The notes beneath the pieces were generated by a model. That model was not told where the DNA came from and searched no databases. It worked only from the letters and a program-made list of their open reading frames with translations. Below are positions 33,518 through 42,899 of a stretch of DNA of 64,000 nt, piece by piece; position 1 is the stretch's first letter; each line of letters begins with the position of its first letter. The translations under genes and the position numbers were made by a program. This stretch comes from JABGPL01 sp964387885 (GTDB taxonomy: Bacteria > Electryoneota > AABM5-125-24 > Hatepunaeales > Hatepunaeaceae): positions 15,649-79,648 of the forward strand of contig CAYLYZ010000010.1 in assembly GCA_964387885.1 (NCBI GenBank). The letters are read 5' to 3'.

Positions 33518-34887
33518 TTAAACCGCTCTAATCTGACAGCAAATACCCCATCACCTTTAATGTCAGATCCAATATGGCTCAATACGCCACGAGTATCCAA
33601 AAACTTACCTATAAGCGGATCTTCAACACTGCCCAAACGGAAAGTTGGGTGATCCTCGATAAATTTTTCGATGAGCTTAATGTTCTCTTCCGGTTCAATT
33701 GTGCATGTACTGTATATTATCCTTCCACCGATTCCTACACGGTACGCCGCATATTTCAATATTTGTTCCTGCACAGAAGCCATTCGCTTTATATCGCTTG
33801 GATCTCGTCTCCATCTTAGATCGGGACGTCGTGCTAAAACTCCGGTACCCGAGCATGGAGCATCGATGAGGATAGCGTCATATGTGACAGGATTGTTTAA
33901 AACATCATCATAGGATTCCAGGCTTATGTTCGTATATCCGACTCTCTTTACAAGATTTTTCACCGATTCGAGTCTTATAAAGTCCTTATCCGTAGCAACA
34001 ATTGAACATTCCGGGCAAATCTCTGCAAGGTATCCCGTCTTACCACCCGGGGCAGAACAGAGATCGAGAATTCTCTCTCCCTTTTCCGGCTTAACCAGAC
34101 GTGCAACGAGTCCTTGTGCATGATCCTGAACTGAGGCAATTCCTTCTTTCACTGGTTTCAGCGTATCGGGATTTCTGGTTTGTTGAATTATCAGGAAGTT
34201 GGGATCAATTTCGGATATGTCCGCTCGGATTCCACTTTCGAACATTACGTCCTTAATCGCCGATGCAGAGGTTTTCTGTTGATTAATCCTGAGATTTATT
34301 CGGGGTCGTCTGTTGTTCCAGGTCAGGAAATCCTCGAGTTCTTTCATGGGCATTTGCTTAAGCCACCTCTCGAGCATCCAGAGCGGATAGCTGTGCTTGA
34401 TAGACAGTTGATATGCCTTATCCTGCGAACCCGGAGTTGCACTGATCCAGCTCTCACGTTCTCTTCCAAGTCTTCTTAAGATCGCATTAACCCATCCCGC
34501 AACACCGGGACCGTGTGCTCTTCGAGCTATGACAACAGCAGAGTCAACTATAGCAAAATCCGGGACTCGGTCGAGAAACAACATTTGGTATATTCCAGAT
34601 GCAGCGCAGGCATAAGCTTTAGCATGAGGGACGTCTTTTTGCCCGCCTAATCTCCTGATCAACCATTCAATTCTCTTATGTTGACGGACAATCCCATATA
34701 TCAATTCGAGGAAAAACGCCCGGTCACGCGCTTCCCAGTTCCAGCGATCAATTGTCTTCTGAGCAGACACATCAATTCTGAAATGGTTCTCTATCCAGCG
34801 CGAATATGTCTCAACTACGGCTTCGCGAGGAGTCTGCGGAGGCCGCTCTTGTTTCTTTGTATTCTTCCTTGTTTTAGAAAAACCCAC
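33514..34887 (-). CDS. rsmB: 16S rRNA (cytosine-C5)-methyltransferase RsmB
   Basis: The 457-residue product starts at GTG 34887. An N-terminal NusB-like helical domain ('FFLELIYGIVRQHKRIEWLI') precedes the methyltransferase domain. SAM-binding and catalytic motifs are 'ILDLCSAPGGKTGYLAE', 'DAPCSGTGVLARRPDLRW' and 'IIYSTCTIEPEEN', the two cysteines being those of m5C RNA methyltransferases. It modifies C967 (E. coli numbering). The frame is open upstream, through a Lys/Arg-rich stretch, back to the stop of the preceding peptidase gene, so a longer form from a rare start codon cannot be excluded. Confidence 0.95.
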   Translation of the reverse strand: MGFSKTRKNTKKQERPPQTPREAVVETYSRWIENHFRIDVSAQKTIDRWNWEARDRAFFLELIYGIVRQHKRIEWLIRRLGGQKDVPHAKAYACAASGIYQMLFLDRVPDFAIVDSAVVIARRAHGPGVAGWVNAILRRLGRERESWISATPGSQDKAYQLSIKHSYPLWMLERWLKQMPMKELEDFLTWNNRRPRINLRINQQKTSASAIKDVMFESGIRADISEIDPNFLIIQQTRNPDTLKPVKEGIASVQDHAQGLVARLVKPEKGERILDLCSAPGGKTGYLAEICPECSIVATDKDFIRLESVKNLVKRVGYTNISLESYDDVLNNPVTYDAILIDAPCSGTGVLARRPDLRWRRDPSDIKRMASVQEQILKYAAYRVGIGGRIIYSTCTIEPEENIKLIEKFIEDHPTFRLGSVEDPLIGKFLDTRGVLSHIGSDIKGDGVFAVRLERFK

Positions 34888-34995
34888 GCTCTTCTGCTGT
34901 GCAAGTGGTTTTATCCTGCGCTTGAAGGATTTCTTTTCTTTTTTCGGTTCCTCTTGAATAGTGTCCCGCCTATTGTAATCGAAAATTTCGTTTTC

Positions 34996-35682
34996 TCAAT
35001 CCTGAGCATCACGGAGGATAATGAGTCTTATTAAATGGGTCAACGCCATTGTTGCAGCGGCAACATAAGTCAGAGCTGCCGCGGATAAAACCGCACGTGC
35101 CTGGTCAACTTCACGTTCAGCCATCAAACCCGTACTTTTGAGATTTGCCAGAGCCCGTTTGGAAGCATCAAACTCGACCGGTAAAGTAACGAGTTGAAAT
35201 GCTAAAACTGCTCCAAATAGACCTATTCCCAATGTCATCAACCAGCTGAATGACGAAAAAAAGAATCCTATTAAGAACAACGGAATCGCCATTGTAGAAC
35301 CGAGATTAGCTGGTGCCAGCAATGTATGCCTCAACTGCAGGAAATAGTATCCTCTGGCATGTTGGATTGCATGTCCAACTTCATGAGCTGCTATCCCAAG
35401 TGCAGCGACTGAATTTTCGTGATATATCGGTTCTGAAAGACAAACTTGACGTGTTTTAGGATTGTAATGGTCATTTAGTTCACCATCTGTTGAGACTACA
35501 TCAATATCATTTAATCCAAACATATCAAGTATCTTTCTCGCAACTTGTGCACCTGTCAGTCCTGATTCAGAGTGCACCTTGCTATATTTTCGATATGATC
35601 GCTTAACCTTTGACTGCGCCCAGAACGCCAGGATCAATGCAGGGATCAGCAATACGAATGTGGGATCAAATATAAACGGCAT
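34996..35682 (-). CDS. YugP-type neutral zinc metallopeptidase
   Basis: The 228-residue membrane protein has the zinc motif 'AAHEVGHAIQHARGYYFL', an N-terminal anchor helix ('LLIPALILAFWAQ') and later helices ('LFLIGFFFSSFSWLMTLG', 'LFGAVLAFQLVTLPVEFDAS'). The segment 'LPVEFDASKRALANL' is characteristic of this family and holds the third zinc ligand region. Members are thought to act in membrane-protein quality control, though substrates are not established. It sits between fmt and rsmB in a housekeeping run. Confidence 0.9.
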   Translation of the reverse strand: MPFIFDPTFVLLIPALILAFWAQSKVKRSYRKYSKVHSESGLTGAQVARKILDMFGLNDIDVVSTDGELNDHYNPKTRQVCLSEPIYHENSVAALGIAAHEVGHAIQHARGYYFLQLRHTLLAPANLGSTMAIPLFLIGFFFSSFSWLMTLGIGLFGAVLAFQLVTLPVEFDASKRALANLKSTGLMAEREVDQARAVLSAAALTYVAAATMALTHLIRLIILRDAQD

Positions 35683-35734
35683 CTTTTTATCTCATTTTTG
35701 TTTTAGTTTAACCACTGTCTAACTAAAACTCCTT

Positions 35735-36658
35735 TCAACCCAGCCTGGTTCCAATAATATTCTGTGCACCTCTCTGAAATTCTACAGTTGTCATGCGCCG
35801 TTTGCCTTCAAGTTGCAACTCTTCGACACCAAGCATACCAGATCCTGTAGCGATAACCATAAGCTCGTTTTCAAATCCTATGATTTCTCCGGGCTCACCT
35901 TTTGCTTCAGATGCCATGAGTGTAGATTTGAATATCTTCAATCTCTTTTTCTTTAGGTATGCAAAGGAGCATGGATTTGGGGATAATCCCCTTATCTGAT
36001 TATGCAAATCTTTTGAAGAATTTGTCCAGTCAAGTTTACACATCTCAATAGTTATTTTTGGAGCTTTTGTGACCTTGCCTTCCTGTTTTGTTGGTTTAAT
36101 TGAGCCCTGTTCCAAAAGGTCGATAGTTTTCACAATCAATCCCGCTCCGCTCCGGGAAAGTCGGTCGGATAGTGATCCTGCATTTTCGTCGGGTTCAATT
36201 TCAACGGGTTCCTGAATCAAGATACCACCGGCATCAACACGCTTTTCGATCAGAAATGTCGTCAAGCCCGTTGAAGAATAACCTTTCATTAATGCCCAAT
36301 TGATAGGAGCTGCTCCTCGCAGATCCGGAAGTAATGATGGGTGGAGGTTCACACACCCGGATTTTGGAATTTCCAGAACTTCCTGCGGAAGTATTCTGAA
36401 CGCCACAACTACACAAACATCAGGTTTTGCATTCGTCAGTTTTTCCAGAAATTCCCGATCTTTAAAATCCGTTGGCTGAAGGATCGGAAGTCCCTCTTTC
36501 TCTGCCAAATCCTTAACCGGAGTGGTTTTCACCTTGAGGGAGCGCCCGGCTCGTTTATCAGGTCCGGTTACGACAAGACATACTTCGTGTCGGCTTTTTA
36601 AAAGAGCCGAGAGCGTCGGGACAGCAAATTGAGGTGTCCCCATAAAAGCGATTCTCAA
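35735..36658 (-). CDS. fmt: Methionyl-tRNA formyltransferase
   Basis: The 307-residue protein starts at TTG 36658, with 'aagg' seven bases upstream inside the yajC stop region. Signature segments are 'IAFMGTPQFAVPTLSALL', 'CVNLHPSLLPDLRGAAPINW' with the catalytic Asn-His region, and 'DAGGILIQEPVEI'. The C-terminal OB-like domain is present. It formylates initiator Met-tRNA. It abuts yajC, with two bases between the reading frames. Confidence 0.96.
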   Translation of the reverse strand: MRIAFMGTPQFAVPTLSALLKSRHEVCLVVTGPDKRAGRSLKVKTTPVKDLAEKEGLPILQPTDFKDREFLEKLTNAKPDVCVVVAFRILPQEVLEIPKSGCVNLHPSLLPDLRGAAPINWALMKGYSSTGLTTFLIEKRVDAGGILIQEPVEIEPDENAGSLSDRLSRSGAGLIVKTIDLLEQGSIKPTKQEGKVTKAPKITIEMCKLDWTNSSKDLHNQIRGLSPNPCSFAYLKKKRLKIFKSTLMASEAKGEPGEIIGFENELMVIATGSGMLGVEELQLEGKRRMTTVEFQRGAQNIIGTRLG

Positions 36659-36660
36659 TG

Positions 36661-36999
36661 CTATGCCTTAATTGGAGGAGCACCTGTTGGGATTTTACGC
36701 GCAACCGCACCGCGCTCAATTTCTACCTTGACGTTATCTGCGATCTTTATGAAAATTGTATTATCCTTCTCATTCACATGAACAATCTGCCCATGAATAC
36801 CACCATTAGTGACGATTTTATCTCCTTTCTCGAGTTGACTTAGCATGTTCTGCTGTTCTTTTTGCCGTTTGGCTTGCGGACGAAGCAGAAAAAGATAAAG
36901 AATACCGAAGATTAGAATCATCGGCAAAAAGGTCAGGAATGTACTCCCACCACCCTCGGCACCACCTGCAGGAGCCATTGCAATTATCGAATAGAACAT
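36661..36999 (-). CDS. yajC: Preprotein translocase subunit YajC
   Basis: The 112-residue protein has one membrane helix ('FLTFLPMILIFGILYLFLL') followed by the hallmark 'RPQAKRQKEQQNML' and a small soluble domain ('GDKIVTNGGIHGQIVHV'). It associates with SecDF in the inner membrane. No secDF genes adjoin it here; dnaB lies just upstream. Confidence 0.95.
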   Translation of the reverse strand: MFYSIIAMAPAGGAEGGGSTFLTFLPMILIFGILYLFLLRPQAKRQKEQQNMLSQLEKGDKIVTNGGIHGQIVHVNEKDNTIFIKIADNVKVEIERGAVARKIPTGAPPIKA

Positions 37000-37032
37000 T
37001 TTGTACTCTTATATTGTGTTAGTGTTTACGAA

Positions 37033-38538
37033 TTAAAACGGAGCATCATCATCGGGATCATCCTCAACATCAACCGTTCCGGTTGAGTCAAATCCGGATG
37101 AAACTCCGCTCCCACCCATGGATACATCGGCAAATGACTTTGCAGCTTCCATTGCAGCACGATCAGATTTGTTTTCAAATTTAGCATGCTCCGGAATGAA
37201 TGTTAACTCGACTTTTCCCGTTGGACCGTTTCGCTGCTTGCGAATTAATATCTCGGCAACATTACTGATTTCAACATCATCTTCAGAATCTTTCTGGTAC
37301 TGAGCTTCACGGTATATGAACATCACGACATCCGCATCCTGTTCGATCGAACCGGAATCACGCAAGTCAGACAGTACGGGACGTTTATCTCCACCGCGCT
37401 GTTCAACTGCTCGAGACAACTGAGATAAAGCTATCACCGGAACATCCAACTCTCGAGCCAGACCCTTCAAGCCCCGGGATATTTGAGCTACTTCCTGCAC
37501 ACGACTTTCCGCAGGAGGCGGTTTCATCAATTGTAGATAATCGATGAATATCATGTCAATATCGTGCTGTTGCTTTAATTGTCTGGCACGTGCACGAAGC
37601 TCCATTAATCCAAGATTCCCAGTGTCATCGATGTAGAAATTGCTTTCTGATAATGTACTGGAAGCACGTGCTAATTTTGCCCAGTGGTGATCCTGAAGTT
37701 TTCCTGATCTTAATCTATGCAGATCAACTCGGGCTTCAGATGCAAGAATTCTCATCGCGATCGCCATTGATGACATCTCAAGCGAAAAGAATGCAACACC
37801 TTTATTATACATATCCGCTGCATTGCGAGCCAGATCAAGGCTAAAAGCTGTTTTTCCCATCGAGGGTCGGGCAGCAATAATAACAAGATCACCGGATTGA
37901 AAACCTGAAGTATAGTCGTCCAATTCATCAAATCCGGTTCCAATCCCGGTTAACTCTCCCTCCCGTTTATGATGATCATCGAGGTACTCCATTGCCGAAG
38001 TAACAGATTCTCCAACAGAAACAGGTCTGCTCTCGCTTCTGTTTGAGTAAATTTCAAACAAATTGGGCATGAATTGATCGAGCAGATCTATTGCACCCGG
38101 TGCTTCATAGGCCTCGACAGCCATACTGGTTGCTGTTGAGATTAACCTTCGCAAACCATACTTTTCTCTAACTGTTTTAGCGTATTGTTCTGCATGAGCT
38201 GCCGTAGCAACTTCATTGGATAATCCGGCAAGATAAGGCACACCCCCGGCAGCCTCAGCATCATCATTCGACTCGAGCTCGTCGTTGACTGTTAAAAGAT
38301 CAATTCCGGCTCCCCGGCTGAAAAGGCGTGCCATTGCAGCAAATATGAGCCTGTGTCGGTTATCATAAAAACTGCTCTCGTCGACAAAATCAACTATTCT
38401 TGCAAATCCGGATGGGCTTACCAATGCAGAACACAGTACCGCTCTTTCCATTTCAAGATTGTGAGGCGGTACTCGACCTCCGAGGAGATCAACCGGTTTC
38501 TTTTTCTGTTTGCTTGCTTTTTTCTTTGACTCTGCCAT
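37033..38538 (-). CDS. dnaB: Replicative DNA helicase DnaB
   Basis: The 501-residue length fits the family without an intein. The N-terminal domain ('PPHNLEMERAVLCSALVSP') is followed by the RecA-like motor with Walker A 'IIAARPSMGKTAFSLD' and Walker B 'IDMIFIDYLQLM', and the conserved 'DLRDSGSIEQDADVVMFIYR'. It unwinds DNA ahead of the fork and is the helicase that PriA helps to reload. The acidic C-terminal tail ('VDVEDDPDDDAPF') is lineage-specific. Confidence 0.97.
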   Translation of the reverse strand: MAESKKKASKQKKKPVDLLGGRVPPHNLEMERAVLCSALVSPSGFARIVDFVDESSFYDNRHRLIFAAMARLFSRGAGIDLLTVNDELESNDDAEAAGGVPYLAGLSNEVATAAHAEQYAKTVREKYGLRRLISTATSMAVEAYEAPGAIDLLDQFMPNLFEIYSNRSESRPVSVGESVTSAMEYLDDHHKREGELTGIGTGFDELDDYTSGFQSGDLVIIAARPSMGKTAFSLDLARNAADMYNKGVAFFSLEMSSMAIAMRILASEARVDLHRLRSGKLQDHHWAKLARASSTLSESNFYIDDTGNLGLMELRARARQLKQQHDIDMIFIDYLQLMKPPPAESRVQEVAQISRGLKGLARELDVPVIALSQLSRAVEQRGGDKRPVLSDLRDSGSIEQDADVVMFIYREAQYQKDSEDDVEISNVAEILIRKQRNGPTGKVELTFIPEHAKFENKSDRAAMEAAKSFADVSMGGSGVSSGFDSTGTVDVEDDPDDDAPF

Positions 38539-38843
38539 TAAAATTCCGCTGGAATTTGCATTCAGTGATTTATCACCGATTGTTCTCTTCTAACTTCAAC
38601 TTAAGTTTCCGGACGGTTCTTTAGAACTCAGGACTTCAAATTTTCATCTGGCTCAACTGCGTCAACAAACTCATTTAAACAATAAGTATAGAAAAGAGAA
38701 GTGCCAGAAATCAAGAATGATGTTCTGGCTTTTATTCTTTAAATAAGTTCTGACTTGCTCAACTTACTCAAAAGATGATTAGCTGTCAATCTGTGAAGGG
38801 GAATTTAACAACTAAGTTGCTTGAATATGAAAAAATCAATCTA
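38539..38843. other. Intergenic region between udg and dnaB
   Basis: This stretch of 305 bases has no gene. One stem, 'gccagaa' (38703-38709) with 'ttctggc' (38723-38729), is followed by a T-rich run only on the plus strand, where no gene needs it. On the minus strand it may still end the udg transcript. The dnaB promoter should lie here. Confidence 0.5.
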
Positions 38844-39533
38844 TCAAATTTGGTCTGGAGACCAGGTGAGTTCTCCGGCTAATAACTGCATTACAACCTG
38901 CATATCCTTCCATGTTTCGACTTTGCCTGATGGTGTCCTCAATAAATAGGATGGATGATAGGTGACAATAAAGGGTTTGCCTCTAAAGTCATGTATGCGA
39001 TTGCGGATTGATTTCACCGAAATTGATGGATCCAGATTCAATAACCTTACTGCAGCGACCTTTCCCAAAGCTACAATAACATCCGGATTGACAAGTTTTA
39101 CCTGCTGCTCAAGATAAGGCATACAACTCGTAGCTTCTTCGGGAAGTGGATCCCTGTTGTTTGGGGGTCGACATTTGACTATGTTGGCAATATAAACATC
39201 TGAGCGCTGAAACTTCATCGCCGCAATTATCTTGTTCAGAAGCTGACCTGCTCTTCCAACGAAAGGTAAACCCTGCCTGTCTTCATCAGCTCCCGGACCT
39301 TCTCCCACAAACATTAAACGGGCGTCCGGAGCACCATCTCCGAAAACCACATTTTGACGGGTTTTTGCCAAATCGCATAATGTACAGTTCGAAGCTTCCT
39401 TTTGAACCGCAAATAGCTCTTTTTGTGCTTCAGGATCGAAGGTTTGTTTTTTGTTTGAGAATAATGGAATATCTAAAACAATCTCTGGTTCACCCTCTGC
39501 GTATTGTTTAAGATATTTTATTAAATCGTTCAT
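38844..39533 (-). CDS. Type-4/5 uracil-DNA glycosylase
   Basis: The 229-residue protein belongs to the iron-sulfur UDG group. Motif I is 'MFVGEGPGADEDRQGLPFVG', and the cluster cysteines occur in 'CTLCDLAKTRQ', 'VKCRPPNNRDP' and 'CMPYLEQQ'. The C-terminal motif reads 'IVTYHPSYLLR'. It removes uracil from DNA in base excision repair. It is downstream of coaBC on the same strand. Confidence 0.93.
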   Translation of the reverse strand: MNDLIKYLKQYAEGEPEIVLDIPLFSNKKQTFDPEAQKELFAVQKEASNCTLCDLAKTRQNVVFGDGAPDARLMFVGEGPGADEDRQGLPFVGRAGQLLNKIIAAMKFQRSDVYIANIVKCRPPNNRDPLPEEATSCMPYLEQQVKLVNPDVIVALGKVAAVRLLNLDPSISVKSIRNRIHDFRGKPFIVTYHPSYLLRTPSGKVETWKDMQVVMQLLAGELTWSPDQI

Positions 39534-39577
39534 GATGATTACAGAATTAGTTCAGCAGCAACAGTATTGGATTTGGT

Positions 39578-40780
39578 TTATTCAGGAAGAAATCGACCTG
39601 CACAGTTGAGGAGTTCGTTGGCTGCTTCACTTTTTGAGCAAATCGGCAATTCAACGGAAGCCTTGTCTTTTGATATTAGCGTCAACCTGGTTGAATCTCC
39701 TCCGAAAGACGAGTGGCTTTCTGTCGGATCATTCAGGGCAATGATATCTGCATGTTTCTCGATAAGTTTTTTTTGTGCACCCTCATGGTGATTGCTCGTT
39801 TCAAGTGCAAAACCAACTACCACTTGACCAGTCTTGTTCTGTCCAGCCCAACCGAGGATGTCTTCAGTCTGTTTCCATTGAAGATCCGGATGTCCAGCCA
39901 GTTTCTTCAGCTTCGTTTTAGCAGGATTAGCAATTGACCAGTCGGCGACGGCAGCTGTCATAACTAACAGATCGCATGTTGTGAAATGATCCTTGACTGC
40001 AGAGGTCATCTCCGCTGCTGTTTCGACAATTACTGTCTTGACTCCCGGAGGTGGATCCCCTTCAGCACCTCGACCTCTGATTAACGTAACATCCGCACCA
40101 CGCAGAGCTGCCTGTCTGGCAATAGCATCGCCCATTTTTCCACTCGAACGATTACTGATAAATCTAACCGGATCAATAGGTTCTTGTGTAGGACCTGATG
40201 TTACCAGAACGGATTTTCCATGCAGATCTTCTAATGTTGACAGGTTTTCCCTTATCCGACGCAGGATTTTTTCAGGTTCGCTCATCCTGCCTTCACCGGC
40301 TCTTTCATTCACTCCAGCCATCTCACCGATTTCCGGACCAACAAACTCGAATCCTCTTTTATTGAGAATTGAAACGTTGTCTTTGACTGCGGGATTATCC
40401 CACATTCGGTGATTCATTGCCGGCGCGAGGATTACTTTCCCTGAGAAAGAGATAGCAACGCTGCTCGCAAGATCATCTGCTATCCCATTGGCTAACTTTC
40501 CAATGAAATTCGCGGTTGCCGGGGCAATAACGAGTATATCTCCCCAATCGGAAGGTTGCAGGTGTATCGGATTTTCAGGAGGAGGATCTGGAAACATGTT
40601 TAGCAATACCGGATTCCCTGAAAGAGTAGAAAAAGTTAATGGTTTAACAAATTCTGTTGCTGAATTGGTCATCACCACTTTAACCTCACCACCACTTCTT
40701 CTGATTTCTCGAACCAGGTAGCCAATTTTATAAACGGCTATCCCACCGGTTATAATCAGTATGATCCTCTTACCTTTCAA
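39578..40780 (-). CDS. coaBC: Bifunctional CoaBC (PPCDC / PPC synthetase)
   Basis: The 400-residue two-domain protein starts at TTG 40780. The N-terminal flavoprotein CoaC domain has 'IILIITGGIAVYK' and 'ILAPAMNHRMWDNPAV'; the C-terminal CoaB domain starts at 'GKSVLVTSGPTQEPIDPVRF' and contains 'NRSSGKMGDAIA'. The enzyme makes 4'-phosphopantetheine from 4'-phosphopantothenate and cysteine in CoA synthesis. It follows rpoZ and gmk, a very common order. Confidence 0.97.
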   Translation of the reverse strand: MKGKRIILIITGGIAVYKIGYLVREIRRSGGEVKVVMTNSATEFVKPLTFSTLSGNPVLLNMFPDPPPENPIHLQPSDWGDILVIAPATANFIGKLANGIADDLASSVAISFSGKVILAPAMNHRMWDNPAVKDNVSILNKRGFEFVGPEIGEMAGVNERAGEGRMSEPEKILRRIRENLSTLEDLHGKSVLVTSGPTQEPIDPVRFISNRSSGKMGDAIARQAALRGADVTLIRGRGAEGDPPPGVKTVIVETAAEMTSAVKDHFTTCDLLVMTAAVADWSIANPAKTKLKKLAGHPDLQWKQTEDILGWAGQNKTGQVVVGFALETSNHHEGAQKKLIEKHADIIALNDPTESHSSFGGDSTRLTLISKDKASVELPICSKSEAANELLNCAGRFLPE

Positions 40781-40802
40781 TGGACATTGTGCCTAAAGCT
40801 GG

Positions 40803-41243
40803 TTACTTGTTCTCTTTCTCATTCTCAAGGTAGTAGAAATTGATATCCTCTTCTTTCAGTTCCCTGAGTGCTTTAATTGTCGGTTTAATATGGTGAAAGT
40901 GATCCACGCCTGGCTCTTCAGTGCCTTCATCTTCAGGATTTACAATCTCAGTTGCCTCAATCGTCGAATTATATGCATCGATTTCCTGCTTCTGACGACG
41001 GCCGATCTGACGAGCACGTATAGCAGCAATCATTATTGCTTCATATACATTGTCAGTTATGCCTTCGAAATCATTTATCAACCAATCCAGTCTGGCTTCT
41101 TCTTCCGTTAACGGTTGAGAAGGCTCTACATAGCTTGGAATCAAATCAATTGCATCGATGCTTGTTTCACCGGGAATTGTAAGAGGTAAACCATCGATGG
41201 TTTTGATTTTTGGTTGCTTGGGAGTTTCTACTTTTTCAATCAT
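40803..41243 (-). CDS. rpoZ: RNA polymerase omega subunit, extended form
   Basis: The product has 146 residues from ATG 41243. The omega core is 'DNVYEAIMIAAIRARQIGRR' preceded by 'LDWLINDFEG'. Compared with typical omega (60-100 residues) it has an extra N-terminal part of about 50 residues and an acidic C-terminal tail. Position between gmk and coaBC supports the call. An in-frame start further upstream (41348) would add 35 residues that look non-conserved. Omega assists folding and assembly of the beta-prime subunit. Confidence 0.85.
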   Translation of the reverse strand: MIEKVETPKQPKIKTIDGLPLTIPGETSIDAIDLIPSYVEPSQPLTEEEARLDWLINDFEGITDNVYEAIMIAAIRARQIGRRQKQEIDAYNSTIEATEIVNPEDEGTEEPGVDHFHHIKPTIKALRELKEEDINFYYLENEKENK

Positions 41244-41384
41244 TTCTGTATTTTTTCCCTCTTTGTTTGGTCTTGCATTTGCGATCCCCAAAAGGGGATG
41301 ACGGACATTCCAATCCATCTTAATAAGATCCTTAACAGCTGACAGCAATGCCTGTTCTCCCCACCATAACCGTATATGGTGAGA

Positions 41385-41960
41385 TCAGTCCATTCGAGAA
41401 GTTATTACATCATTAATAATGGTGAGGACCGAGTCGACAGTTTCCATCAGATTGTCATTTAAAACATGATATGGGTACTGCTCTCCTCTTGCTCTCTCAA
41501 ACGGGTATCGTGACATCCTGAGTTTAATTTGTTCGGGTGTGTTTGTGCCACGATTTTCCAATCTTCTCCTCAGTTCTTCAACTGAAGGTGGAAAAATGAA
41601 TATCAGAACCGCATTCGGAAATTGCTCATGGATCGAGCTTGCACCATAAACATCAAGATCAAGCAGGACATTTTTCCCCGAATCGAGAATTCGGTCTATC
41701 TGACGATATTCGGTACCATAAAATTCACCATGGACTTCAGCCCACTCTAAGAATTCCCCATCTTCCCTTCGTTTACTGAATTCCTCACGAGTCAGAAAAT
41801 GGTAATCGACGCCCTCTCTTTCGTGTTCACGCGGCTCTCTTGTTGTAGAGGAGACGCTGAAAACGAGATCTGAACGAATGTCCAATACCTCGTGGATAAT
41901 GGTGGTTTTTCCACCACCTGATGATCCGGATAGGACGAATAGTTGTCCCCGTTTACTCAA
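41385..41960 (-). CDS. gmk: Guanylate kinase
   Basis: The 191-residue protein has P-loop 'VLSGSSGGGKTTIIHEV', the GMP-binding 'SVSSTTREPREHEREGVDYH' and 'LEWAEVHGEFYGT'. It phosphorylates GMP to GDP. It overlaps yicC upstream by 8 bases, and rpoZ follows after about 140 bases. Confidence 0.97.
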   Translation of the reverse strand: MSKRGQLFVLSGSSGGGKTTIIHEVLDIRSDLVFSVSSTTREPREHEREGVDYHFLTREEFSKRREDGEFLEWAEVHGEFYGTEYRQIDRILDSGKNVLLDLDVYGASSIHEQFPNAVLIFIFPPSVEELRRRLENRGTNTPEQIKLRMSRYPFERARGEQYPYHVLNDNLMETVDSVLTIINDVITSRMD

Positions 41961-42831
41961 GATTTTGTACCTGTTCGCGAACCTGTTCGAGTATCTCTTT
42001 CATTCGAATAGCTGTCTGGGATACTTCAGCTAACCAGCTTTTCGATGCAATAGTATTTGTTTCACGCCCCATTTCCTGTAAAATAAATCCTAACTTCTTT
42101 CCGACTACTTTGTCTTTTGAAAGCGTTTCCTTAAACAGGTTTATGTGGCTGTCCAGCCTGACTAATTCTTCCGAAATATCAAGCCTGTCTGCAACGAGAG
42201 CTATTTCGGTTTCAAGTCTTGTAGGATCGATCCGATTATCGGATATTATATCTTCGAGACGCTGTGTTAATCGCTCACGATATTGATCAACCATCCCATC
42301 GATGTATTTGTGAATAAGTCTTTTTTCCGTTTCAAACTGTTCGATGCGATTTTTCAGATCAGAACCGAGATTATCCCCTTCAATTGTACTGACTTCGACC
42401 AATTTACCGATAGCAACGTTAAGGGCATCGTGAGTCATTTCGCAGAGCTGAGCCCGGTCATCATCGGTCTCTTCAGTGCTCAGAAGATCTCCGATACTCA
42501 GGAGGTGTTCAAGCTGAACATCCCCACCGATCCCCAAATCGGTCTGCATTCCTCGCAATGCATCTGCATAGCTTTGGGCTTTGCCCTTGTCAATGCGAAT
42601 CGATGGTGCATAATTTGGATTGCGTTCCTCAGAAACACTGACTGAAACTCTCCCGCGCTGTAATCGAGAACGAAGGATTTCCCTCAGTTCGTTTTCGATT
42701 GAGAACAGCGAACGGGGAAGTCTAAAGCTGAGCTCTAAGAAACGATTATTTACACTTCGAAGCTCAACAGTTACACATCTGCTTTCATGATCAACCTTGC
42801 CTGAACCATAGCCAGTCATACTACGTGGCAT
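41953..42831 (-). CDS. YicC family protein (endoribonuclease-like)
   Basis: The 292-residue protein has the family start 'MTGYGSGKVDHESRCVTVEL' and 'RSVNNRFLELSFRLPRSL', and the conserved end 'EMGRETNTIASKSWLAEV', with Glu and Asp residues of the proposed active site. YicC proteins are reported as endoribonucleases involved in RNA turnover, and their genes are often next to gmk, as here. The overlap with gmk suggests translational coupling. Confidence 0.95.
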   Translation of the reverse strand: MPRSMTGYGSGKVDHESRCVTVELRSVNNRFLELSFRLPRSLFSIENELREILRSRLQRGRVSVSVSEERNPNYAPSIRIDKGKAQSYADALRGMQTDLGIGGDVQLEHLLSIGDLLSTEETDDDRAQLCEMTHDALNVAIGKLVEVSTIEGDNLGSDLKNRIEQFETEKRLIHKYIDGMVDQYRERLTQRLEDIISDNRIDPTRLETEIALVADRLDISEELVRLDSHINLFKETLSKDKVVGKKLGFILQEMGRETNTIASKSWLAEVSQTAIRMKEILEQVREQVQNLE

Positions 42832-42899
42832 GTATACTCCATGAGCAGATTCCGTTTTTCAGTGAAGATTGAAAGCTGCTCCATATAATATCGTTGTGT

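Noticed and set aside
34888..34995. Fusion of the YugP-type peptidase and RsmB (same frame, one TGA between)
   Set aside because: Both genes have normal full lengths and separate family boundaries; a read-through product is not supported.
39993..40412. Plus-strand frame of 139 codons inside coaBC
   Set aside because: It is the opposite strand of a well-supported coaBC gene and has no start signal or family.
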